Source of the DNA: JAAYDF01 sp964511155 | GTDB taxonomy: Bacteria > Planctomycetota > Phycisphaerae > UBA1845 > PWPN01 | Direction of reading: 5' to 3' | NCBI GenBank assembly: GCA_964511155.1 | Contig: CAZEEJ010000088.1 | Location: 1 to 21,256 of the forward strand | DNA length: 21,256 nucleotides | Shown here: piece after piece, positions 1 through 7,099 of the stretch | Numbering within the stretch: the stretch's first letter is position 1 | Layout of the letters: each line of letters begins with the position of its first letter | Made by a program: the position numbers and the translations under genes | Notes under the pieces: generated by a model | What the model was told of the DNA's origin: nothing | The model's input: only the letters and a program-made list of their open reading frames with translations | Database searches by the model: none

Positions 1-38
1 GGTTCCGTTCGCCTGTGGCTCACTCCACCCGTGGCCAC
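1..38. repeat. Dispersed CCACCCGTGG repeat, copy cut by window edge
   Basis: The first bases read GGTTCCGTTCGCCTGTGGC and then CTCCACCCGTGGCCAC. The same two blocks, about the same distance apart, occur inverted at 15164-15214 and, more diverged in the middle, at 15360-15420. In complete copies the ends form a CCACGGGT / ACCCGTGG stem; here the left half of the stem lies outside the window. The copy shows that this is a dispersed family and not a local duplication. Confidence 0.6.
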
Positions 39-47
39 ACCCCGGCG

Positions 48-180
48 CCCCTCCGGGGCGAAAGCAGGCCCCTTCCATCCACCCGCAGGGTCACGCTGCC
101 GAGCCGCAATTCGACCGGTTCAAGGCATGGGTACAGGCGGTCAGGTGCGCCTTCATGCGTCAATAACTGGACGCATCCCC
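48..180. repeat. Diverged direct repeat, copy 1 of 3
   Basis: This block starts with a GCCCCTCCGGGGC mini-hairpin and continues through GAGCCGCAATTCGA and GGTTCAAGGCATGGG to CGTCAATAACTGGACGCATC. The order of these words is repeated at 502-623 and 648-780, always in the same orientation. The best conserved core is about 75 bases (101-180). Reading frames across the copies share a short peptide pattern (RHG-x-RRSG, VNNWTHP), but none has a ribosome site or protein-like composition, so it is treated as non-coding. Family unknown. Confidence 0.65.
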
Positions 181-217
181 CATCGCTCCGCAGGTCCGAG
201 CAGTGGGGCGGCGGCTT

Positions 218-443
218 CGACCCCAACGGGGGTCGTTCGGAAAGCCCAGGGTGAAGCCCTGGGGAAGCGGTCACCTCACATTCGAGGCGAGCCTGTAAGG
301 CTCGTTCATGTCGCACCGAAAGACAACGCCACGTGTGCCGAGCGTGGCCATGGCATGAACGGTCCCTTCAGGACCGACCTTGGTGGGGCGATCCCGTCCC
401 CAGGCCTTCGGCCTGGGCTGACGGAACGAGCCTTTCAGGCTCG
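218..443. repeat. Paired-hairpin inverted element, copy A
   Basis: The left arm has three stem-loops in order: 218-235 (CGACCCC, loop AACG, GGGGTCG), 245-263 (CCCAGGG, loop TGAAG, CCCTGGG) and 288-304 (CGAGCCT, loop GTA, AGGCTCG). The right arm mirrors them: 360-376 (CGGTCC / GGACCG), 399-417 (CCCAGGCC, loop TTC, GGCCTGGG) and 427-443 (CGAGCCT, loop TTC, AGGCTCG). The centre is bounded by TTCATG (305-310) and its inverse CATGAA (354-359), and holds a GCCACG / CGTGGC stem. Stem sequences differ between arms while pairing is kept. A second element with the same plan lies at 16674-16899. The arrangement resembles a bacterial interspersed mosaic (REP pair), but that is inference. Confidence 0.8.
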
Positions 444-501
444 AAAGCTCCGAGCGTAACCGGCTCAGCGGCTTTGGCTGCTCAGACCTGAGCACCTTCA
501 A

Positions 502-623
502 CGAAACCGCGGATCGCGAACGGTTGCACCACCTGAACCCCGGCCGGTGCGATTCGATCGGTTCAAGGCATGGCGGTAGGCGATCAGGCACGCCTCCATA
601 CGTCAATAACTGGACTCATCCCC
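502..623. repeat. Diverged direct repeat, copy 2 of 3
   Basis: The core GATTCGATCGGTTCAAGGCA followed by GCGATCAGGCACGCCTCCAT and CGTCAATAACTGGACTCATC matches copy 1 at most positions over about 75 bases. The segment upstream of the core (502-550) is less similar to the other copies. The paired-hairpin element lies between copies 1 and 2. Confidence 0.65.
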
Positions 624-647
624 TTTGCCCCCCCCATCCCCTTTGTC

Positions 648-780
648 CGCCCTCCGGGGCGGGGACAGCCCTTGCTTCCGCTCCGAGAATCACCCACCCG
701 AGCCGCAATTCGATAGCTCACGGCAATGGCGGCAGGCTGTCAGAAGCGCCTCCATGACCCAGTAGCTGGACTTATCCCGG
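648..780. repeat. Diverged direct repeat, copy 3 of 3
   Basis: This copy has the CGCCCTCCGGGGCG mini-hairpin, GAGCCGCAATTCGA at 700-713, and AGCGCCTCCATGACCCAGTA leading to GCTGGACTTATCCC. It aligns with copy 1 over about 130 bases, is the most diverged in the core, and ends roughly 110 bases before the start of the large NTPase gene. Confidence 0.6.
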
Positions 781-890
781 ACACGGTTCTCCAAACGCTG
801 TGCATTCATCCGCTGTGCTACTGGACGTCCTAGACTCTCGGGGGGTACCATACCACATAGTACTGTTACTCTTGAGTCAGGGATACGCAT

Positions 891-3800
891 ATGGCAGCCA
901 GACCGGCCGGAGGACCGGCAAACATCAACGGCGTTCTCTACCAGATGCTGTGGAGCCTGCTACGAACAGCGAAGCTCTACATTTCAGGCTGTGTCGCAGA
1001 TGAATCAAGGGCGATCCAGAAAGCGATCCTCAAGCTGGAGCCCATCGGCGGCGGTGGCGATCAACAGGAACTTGCCGAGGGAAAGATCGTTGTTCAGCAG
1101 CTGAAGGCAAAGTACGACGAAGGAACGTGGTCATTACGTTCTATCGTTGAGGGCGTCCTTCCCGACCTCTACAAGGCCGTAGACCCCAGTGCCGCAGCCG
1201 TCGAGTATCAGTTTGTAACCGAAGGTAACATGGGGCAATGGAATGAAGCGTACACCTTCTTCAGTTCGCTAGGGAAGCGCCCCTGCCCAAGCACGGCTAT
1301 CCTGGAAGCCCTGGACGACGTCAATGAGGTCCGGTTCCGCAGGCAAGGCAGGCAGACCACCGACGACGCGACGGATAACAATCTGACTGCGTCCTGGGGC
1401 CAGGGCAGCTTCACTGAGCGATCCTTGTTTGAGTTGATAGTGGCCGAGATTAGGCAGCGGGTACCTGCGGCTGGGCAAGAACCTATCCAGGATACGCAAC
1501 GCAATCTCTGGCATTTGCTTGGAGCGTTTCGGTTCATTGGTGGATGGGCGCAAGATCTTGTCAGGCAGGAGGTGGATATCCTTCTCCTCTCTCTTGTTGA
1601 TACCGACGATGCGTTGGACGGGAAGCGTGACGCGATGCTTACGGGCCTGGCTCGGCGCGCAGCGCAGGGGGATGCGGAGATCGTGCCGGCGGAGTTCCTG
1701 GCTGACTACCAGTTGGACAGTGTTCCTCTGATCGAATGGGGCAAGTTGCGGCAACGCGCTACGGACTGCCTGGAGCGCCGGTTGAACCTGTGTGGCTACC
1801 TTCCGAATGAGGATGCCCGGAAAGAACTGGCTGAATCCGTCCTACGAGACTGGCCGGATGACAAGTCGATTCTCATACTCTCTGGTGAGAGTGGACAGGG
1901 CAAGTCATGGCTGACCTATGGTGTCGCTTCCGTCGCATCGAAGAGGAAGGAGCTGACCATCCTTATCATCGCCGAGGGGCAGGCCAACCAGGATATCCAG
2001 TCCGCGGCAGATGCCTTTTGGCAGGATATCAAGAACAACGACGGCCACTTGGCGTTGAACAGGATTGCCGAGCGCAGACGCAAACTCGTTCATGACCGAG
2101 CAGGCCGCTGGCTCACTCTCTTGATCGACGGTATCCAGGACACAAAGGAAGCCAAAGACCTCGCTCTGAAACCATGGGAAGACTGGGGAGTGCGAATCGT
2201 CGCCGCCTGCTCTCCATCTGCGGCATCCGTGTTCAGGCAAGTTGCAGCCGACCGATGCCACGAAGTTTCCGTCCCTGATTTCACATCAAAGGAGCTTCAC
2301 GATTATCTCGCCACGACTGTGGGTGAGGGCTGGGCGGATATACCTTCCGATGTAAGGGCCACCCTCGGGCGTCCACTCCTGGCCCGCCTTTGCCGCGACC
2401 TTGCCAAGGGGAAAGAGTGGCGGCCAAAGAACGAGTACGAGTTGTATGCCAAATACTGGGCTCGGCTCTTTGAAGGAGAACAGGCAGAATACGAACTGGA
2501 CGCTGTTGGATTGAAGCGCCTGGCACGATCGCTCTTGTGCGACACTACCTACCCATGGACAGGGGAGCAACTGGAGAAGGAGGGCCTTGGCAATGAGGCG
2601 GTGACTCGGCTGTCTCGCATTGGTTGGCTGCGTTCCGTCGGGAAGGGACGTTTCGAGATCTGGCACGATCGCCTACTGAACTGGGCGGTCGCTGAGGCCA
2701 TGGTCGCCGCTTTTCAGGCTGGCGAGATGGCTCCGGAGTGGCTTATCACACAGGCGGTGGATCTCCTCTCCGGCCAGAATACCTACGGTGGACGTCATCT
2801 CGGCTATGTCCCGATGGATATCGTGTGGCTGCTGGCCGATCCCGGGGTCGGTGCCGACGATGTGTTGGAAAAGCTCATCGCCGCCTACGAGTCCGGGCCT
2901 TGGTCGATACCGCGCAACCTCTATACCCTCCTGCAGACAGTCGGCCCTCGCATCGTTCCTGTACTCTTCAGGCGACTCGAAGCCGTTGTCACTTCGGGCG
3001 ACATCATCATTTCGGGAGAAGCCGTCACAGCCATCGCCTCATTCGATGAGCCTGAGGTTGTTCAAAGGGCGGTACGACTTCTTGAGCACGAGTCGTACCT
3101 TGTTCGTCGGGCAGCGATGCGGATCCTCGCCAAACGCCCCTCTCCAGATGCGTTGGATCGATTGTGGGAGCTTCATTGTGAGGCAACGCGCGCCCCAGCA
3201 TCGTTTCTTGGGCGAGACGACAGAGAGTACCAGGTGTATGAAGACACATTTGGTGCTCTTCGCTCCTGTGCGAGTGTGAATCCCGACTGGCTGAGACAGG
3301 CAGTCGAAAACGCCAATTCTGAAAACGAACCCGTGCACACATTGGCATACCTGGTCGCGAATACGGCGAACGGGAAGGGCTTGTGGTTGGAATCCAAGCC
3401 CATCCTGTTCGAGAAAGTACCGCCTGGACACGAGAGGTCCCTGGCATCTAACATATTCGCCCACGCTGACGACGCTGAAGTCGACTGGCTGCTCAAGCGC
3501 GTCGATCGCACAGATAATCTGCTTGGCCCCTGGGCTCTGCGTGCGCTCATCCGACTCGACCCCGACAAGGCTCTAGCCGAATTGGGCCGCCTGCCCAAGG
3601 AGTATCTCGGACCCACCAAGCACTGGTGCTTTGGAGAACTGCTGGCAAAACGACCTGAACTCACCCGCTCGAAGATACTGAGCATGATGAAGGAGCATGC
3701 CGCACCATGGACAATAGCCCAGGTATATCGGGATGATGAGAACTCGATGGATGCAACCACGCTGGAGTTCCTGCTGGATGACCTGCAGAGTCTGTTAGAC

Positions 3801-5513
3801 ACGGCGCTTGCCCATCCATCAGGATCGACTTCGGGGCCTCTCTACACCGCCCTGACGATTCTATCCAAAGCCGATCGGCTTGAATTGACCGAGTGCTTTG
3901 AACGGCGTCGGGATGCGTTATTAGAGGAGACACTGACCCAATGGATGACCGGAATCGGCCCGCGGGTCTCCGTTTTCCCGGACTGTCTGGAAAGAGACCC
4001 CGCGATGAGTGTGCTCCACCGAATCGGCGGTGAAGGTTTCACCAAGGTCATGAATTCCTGGCTGCGAGCGAACAACCAGTACGGTCGATGGGAGGGAATT
4101 CAGCTTGCCGCAAAACGACCGGACAATGAGACAATCGACCTGTTGTACGGCATCGCTCAACGGGACTCTCTGTGGAACGGTGGCGACTATCCTGTGGAGC
4201 AGAGCCACTCCGCGGATGCTCTTGCCGCCCTTGGTCATCGAGATAAGGTCATTGCTTACCTTCTTCGATGGCACCTCAGGGTATCTCCTGAGACTCTGCA
4301 GTATTGCACCACGGGCGATCCAATGTGTGACGAATCTATGAGCGTGGGGCTCCATGCCCTAACGGCAGAAGCAGTGCCTTCTCCGGGGGCAGTCCTGGCT
4401 CTGGCTGTCGGTGGCCGGAAGGACTATGTGCCGAAAGTGCGAGCGATCCTCGAACAGGTCCCGCCTGATTCGGATACGGCGTTGGCCTGCGTCCTTACCT
4501 TAGATCACCTGGGCGACAGAACGGCAGCGACGGAGGCCGTGCTCATTAGGCAACTGGAGGTCAAGAAGCATCGCTCTGCGGCCACGAGGGCGCTTGTGCA
4601 TACTAGAAGCGAGAGCGCGATCAATGCCCTTCTGAAGCAATTGGAGCGTGAATACGACGACACGATTGCGGATGCTCTCCGTCGTCACCCCGGAACGCAG
4701 GTCCGTGCAGCCGAATTGATCTGGGAGAGATTTCGTAGTCCGGCCGGACACTTCATGGTCGGCTTCATGACCGATTCATTCGGCCTCCTTGAGACGCAAG
4801 ACGCCAACGAATACCTCCGAGCCACAGCATTCGATAACGAGGGAGGCTTTTGGATTGGTGGCACTAAGATCCGAGCCATTCGCGGCTTGGCCAGATTCGA
4901 CCCGGACTCTGCCTTTCTGGCGGCGCGCCGCGCACTTGCCAACACCGCTTACCACGAACGTGAGCAATACCCCTATCTTCTCATCGAGCTGAATCGGGAG
5001 AGGGCGATCCATGCGCTGCTATCCCAGATTGTCCAGGAGCGGTCTACCGCAGTAAGCTGGGCGATTGGTCGAGCCTTGAGCGATGGCTATCTGACCGATG
5101 AGTTGAAATCCTGGTTGATGTCGCCTGAAACCAGGCAGCGACTCGCAGCATGTCGCCTCGCCGGATGGATGAAGGATGGAGGTGTTCTCGAAAAAGACCT
5201 GCGTTCCAGGCTCGACGATCCGAACGAAGAAGTGGCTCAAGCGGCCCGCGAGGCTCTCGTTCGCTTACGAGATGGGAGGGAGGCATTAAGTCTCGTCGCC
5301 GTGATCTCCGAAGAGCGGGACACTGCTCGCCGTTGGGTGCTTCTGGATTGCTTGGTTCGCATCGCCGACCCAGGCGACGACAATCAGCCGCTGCCACCGT
5401 GGGGCGAGGGCGTTTGGCAGTGTCTCTCGCCTATCATGCGCAAGCACTTGTGTGATGGGGTGAAGAAACGCCGCAAAGAAATGGCTGCGACGGCGAAGCG
5501 GCGAGACCAATAG
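891..5513 (+). CDS. STAND/NACHT-type NTPase with N-terminal Cap4/Mrr-like nuclease domain and HEAT-like repeats
   Basis: A 1540-residue protein, probably a cytoplasmic anti-phage sensor/effector. Residues 8-115 resemble the Cap4 (DUF4297) restriction-nuclease fold: GG and YQ near the start, LKLEP (E50), GGGGD (D57), then VVQQLKAK with the Q-x-K signature at 70-72. Residues about 280-480 are a P-loop NTPase, with Walker A GESGQGKS at 332-339 (K338) and Walker B LTLLIDG with D413. Residues about 555-605 look like a winged helix ending in the FEIWHDRLLNWA pattern common after NACHT/STAND modules. From about 640 to 1490 the chain is helical, with HEAT-like units (for example 722-760, 1435-1465), and it ends in a basic tail. 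No membrane segment is seen. The ATG has AGGGA seven bases upstream. The plan is like Avs or bacterial NACHT proteins, with HEAT-like instead of TPR repeats. By eye the gene is less GC-rich than its neighbours, suggesting transfer. It has no partner gene. The NTPase call is firm; the nuclease and defence calls are inference. Confidence 0.85.
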   Translation: MAARPAGGPANINGVLYQMLWSLLRTAKLYISGCVADESRAIQKAILKLEPIGGGGDQQELAEGKIVVQQLKAKYDEGTWSLRSIVEGVLPDLYKAVDPSAAAVEYQFVTEGNMGQWNEAYTFFSSLGKRPCPSTAILEALDDVNEVRFRRQGRQTTDDATDNNLTASWGQGSFTERSLFELIVAEIRQRVPAAGQEPIQDTQRNLWHLLGAFRFIGGWAQDLVRQEVDILLLSLVDTDDALDGKRDAMLTGLARRAAQGDAEIVPAEFLADYQLDSVPLIEWGKLRQRATDCLERRLNLCGYLPNEDARKELAESVLRDWPDDKSILILSGESGQGKSWLTYGVASVASKRKELTILIIAEGQANQDIQSAADAFWQDIKNNDGHLALNRIAERRRKLVHDRAGRWLTLLIDGIQDTKEAKDLALKPWEDWGVRIVAACSPSAASVFRQVAADRCHEVSVPDFTSKELHDYLATTVGEGWADIPSDVRATLGRPLLARLCRDLAKGKEWRPKNEYELYAKYWARLFEGEQAEYELDAVGLKRLARSLLCDTTYPWTGEQLEKEGLGNEAVTRLSRIGWLRSVGKGRFEIWHDRLLNWAVAEAMVAAFQAGEMAPEWLITQAVDLLSGQNTYGGRHLGYVPMDIVWLLADPGVGADDVLEKLIAAYESGPWSIPRNLYTLLQTVGPRIVPVLFRRLEAVVTSGDIIISGEAVTAIASFDEPEVVQRAVRLLEHESYLVRRAAMRILAKRPSPDALDRLWELHCEATRAPASFLGRDDREYQVYEDTFGALRSCASVNPDWLRQAVENANSENEPVHTLAYLVANTANGKGLWLESKPILFEKVPPGHERSLASNIFAHADDAEVDWLLKRVDRTDNLLGPWALRALIRLDPDKALAELGRLPKEYLGPTKHWCFGELLAKRPELTRSKILSMMKEHAAPWTIAQVYRDDENSMDATTLEFLLDDLQSLLDTALAHPSGSTSGPLYTALTILSKADRLELTECFERRRDALLEETLTQWMTGIGPRVSVFPDCLERDPAMSVLHRIGGEGFTKVMNSWLRANNQYGRWEGIQLAAKRPDNETIDLLYGIAQRDSLWNGGDYPVEQSHSADALAALGHRDKVIAYLLRWHLRVSPETLQYCTTGDPMCDESMSVGLHALTAEAVPSPGAVLALAVGGRKDYVPKVRAILEQVPPDSDTALACVLTLDHLGDRTAATEAVLIRQLEVKKHRSAATRALVHTRSESAINALLKQLEREYDDTIADALRRHPGTQVRAAELIWERFRSPAGHFMVGFMTDSFGLLETQDANEYLRATAFDNEGGFWIGGTKIRAIRGLARFDPDSAFLAARRALANTAYHEREQYPYLLIELNRERAIHALLSQIVQERSTAVSWAIGRALSDGYLTDELKSWLMSPETRQRLAACRLAGWMKDGGVLEKDLRSRLDDPNEEVAQAAREALVRLRDGREALSLVAVISEERDTARRWVLLDCLVRIADPGDDNQPLPPWGEGVWQCLSPIMRKHLCDGVKKRRKEMAATAKRRDQ

Positions 5514-5514
5514 T

Positions 5515-5590
5515 GGTCTTGGGGGCTAGGGCGAGTGGCGGTTGGTGGGGCGTGGTGGTTAAGAGGGTGGGGTGTGGCGGTGAAGATGGT
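5515..5590 (+). other. G-rich, C-poor tract at convergent gene junction
   Basis: Between two convergent stop codons the plus strand has GGG runs at 5521-5525, 5529-5531, 5547-5550, 5565-5567 and 5569-5572, with several GG pairs between and few C residues. It could form a G-quadruplex or stall transcription from the minus-strand side. No ordinary hairpin plus T-tract terminator is visible for either gene. Confidence 0.4.
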
Positions 5591-5668
5591 GCGCGGTCAG
5601 GAGCGAGAAGCGAAAAGGGCTCTGGAGCCGGGTAGTTCTCCGCCCAAACCGTCACGGGTTCGGAACCG

Positions 5669-5697
5669 CTCCCTAACGGTCGCGGCTCTGCTATGAT
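5669..5697 (+). promoter_or_regulatory. Possible extended -10 promoter, antisense to murD
   Basis: TATGAT (5692-5697) is preceded by TGC, giving an extended -10 box; a poor -35 (TTCGGA, 5669-5674) lies 17 bases upstream. No plus-strand gene follows, so transcription would run into murD as antisense. The overlapping ACCGCTCCCTAACGGTCGCG looks like a dispersed planctomycete motif, so the match may be accidental. Confidence 0.2.
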
Positions 5698-5735
5698 CGC
5701 GGGTGTAAGCCGCTGACTCCTCTGGATGCGCGGGC

Positions 5736-7085
5736 TCAGTCGGGGAGGGCCTGGACCAGGCGGCGGAAGGCTTCGCCGCGCTCCTCGTAGTTGCTGAACA
5801 TGTCGTAGCTGGTGCAGGCGGGCGAGAGGACGACTACGTCGCCGGGCGCGGCCAGGCGGCGGGCACGCGCTATGGCATCGGCGAAGTCCTCGGCGAGTTC
5901 CAGGCGGAGGCCGGACGAGCCGTCGGTCTGGTGTCGCTGCACCTGGGCATGAATCGCGGGGCCCGTCTGGCCGTAGCACACGACCGCCTTGGCTCCGGCC
6001 GCCAGTCGGGCGGCCATGCCGTCGAAGGACATGCCTTTGTCCCCGCCGCCCACCAGCATGACCACCGGGGTGTCGAAGGATTCGAGAGCCAGTTCGGTCG
6101 AACCGGGCGTGGTGGACTTCGAGTCGTTGTAGTAGCGGACGCCGGCTCGCTGGGCCACGAACTCCAGGCGGTGTTCGAGGCCGCGGAAGTCGGCCAGACC
6201 CTCCCGGATCAGCGCGTCGCCGACCCCAAGTTGGCGAGCGATGGCGATGGCGGCCGCCGCGTTGTCCTGGTTGTGTCGCCCCGGCAGTTGCAGGGCGTCG
6301 CGGAAGGCGGGATCGAAGGCGAAACGCACCAGCCGGTCGCCGGCCCCGATTCCTCTCACCTGGTTCGCGAGGGCCTCGTCACCTTCACGAACGAACACGC
6401 GCCCTTCGGCGGTCTGGTAGCGGGCGATGTTGAGCTTCGCTGCCGCGTAAGCCTCCATCGTCCCGTGGCGATCGAGGTGGTTGGGCTGGAGGTTGGTGAT
6501 GACGGCCAGCGGCGGGCTCCAGGAAAGAGCCGCCACGTCATCGAGCTGGAAGCTGGATAGTTCGAGTACCACCACGTCTTGCGGGGATATGCGGGGGAGT
6601 TCATCAAGCAGCGACTGCCCGATGTTGCCGCCGACGAAGACCCGCGGAGCGCCCAGGTCGTCATCGGCGTGCCTCAGGATGGCCCCGAGCATGGCGGTGG
6701 TGGTGCTCTTGCCTGCCGACCCGGTCACCCCAATGACCCGTCGAGCCGGGCATCGCTCCAGGAACAGGTTCATCTCGCTGGAGAGAGGGATTGATCGGGC
6801 GAGGGCCTCGGCCACGAAAGGCGAGCGGTCCTTAGGCACGGCCGGGCTCACGACCAGAAGTTGACAAGCGTCGAGATCGGCCACGTCATGCCCGCCCAGG
6901 CGAAACCGGATCGGCAAGCCCTCGAGTTGGCGAACGCTGTCCGCCAGCCTTTCGGCCGGCGCCTGATCGGTGACCGTGACTTGGGCGCCTTGCCCGACCA
7001 GCCAACGGGTCACGCCGATGCCGCCCCCGAAGTGCCCCAGGCCCATCACCACGACACGCCAGCCAGTCAGGCTCGGAAGCGCCAT
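5736..7085 (-). CDS. murD: UDP-N-acetylmuramoyl-L-alanine--D-glutamate ligase
   Basis: MurD adds D-glutamate to UDP-MurNAc-L-alanine in the cytoplasm, using ATP. The 449 residues have the full Mur-ligase plan: an N-terminal Rossmann segment (VVVMGLGHFGGGIG, 11-24), the ATP loop VTGSAGKST (120-128, K126), ELSSFQLD (175-182), NHLDRHG (202-208) with the probable carbamylated lysine K217, YNDSKSTTPGS in the C-terminal domain (319-329), GGGDKG (346-351) and the closing SPACTSYDMFSNYEERG. Length is normal for MurD. The chosen ATG lies 10 bases after AAGGAG; an in-frame ATG at 7094 is one base from that site and less likely. The ribosome site overlaps the stop codon of the upstream dehydratase gene (TAAGGAG), so the two are cotranscribed and probably coupled. 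No other division or cell-wall cluster genes are next to it in this window. Confidence 0.95.
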   Translation of the reverse strand: MALPSLTGWRVVVMGLGHFGGGIGVTRWLVGQGAQVTVTDQAPAERLADSVRQLEGLPIRFRLGGHDVADLDACQLLVVSPAVPKDRSPFVAEALARSIPLSSEMNLFLERCPARRVIGVTGSAGKSTTTAMLGAILRHADDDLGAPRVFVGGNIGQSLLDELPRISPQDVVVLELSSFQLDDVAALSWSPPLAVITNLQPNHLDRHGTMEAYAAAKLNIARYQTAEGRVFVREGDEALANQVRGIGAGDRLVRFAFDPAFRDALQLPGRHNQDNAAAAIAIARQLGVGDALIREGLADFRGLEHRLEFVAQRAGVRYYNDSKSTTPGSTELALESFDTPVVMLVGGGDKGMSFDGMAARLAAGAKAVVCYGQTGPAIHAQVQRHQTDGSSGLRLELAEDFADAIARARRLAAPGDVVVLSPACTSYDMFSNYEERGEAFRRLVQALPD

Positions 7086-7099
7086 GTCGGCCATGCTCC

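Noticed and set aside
101..180. tRNA-like T-arm wording (GGTTCAAGGC) in the direct repeats
   Set aside because: No acceptor stem, D-arm or anticodon arm at the right distances in any of the three copies.
48..780. Integron attC sites
   Set aside because: The direct repeats lack the paired core boxes (RYYYAAC and GTTRRRY) and there are no cassette-like ORFs between them.
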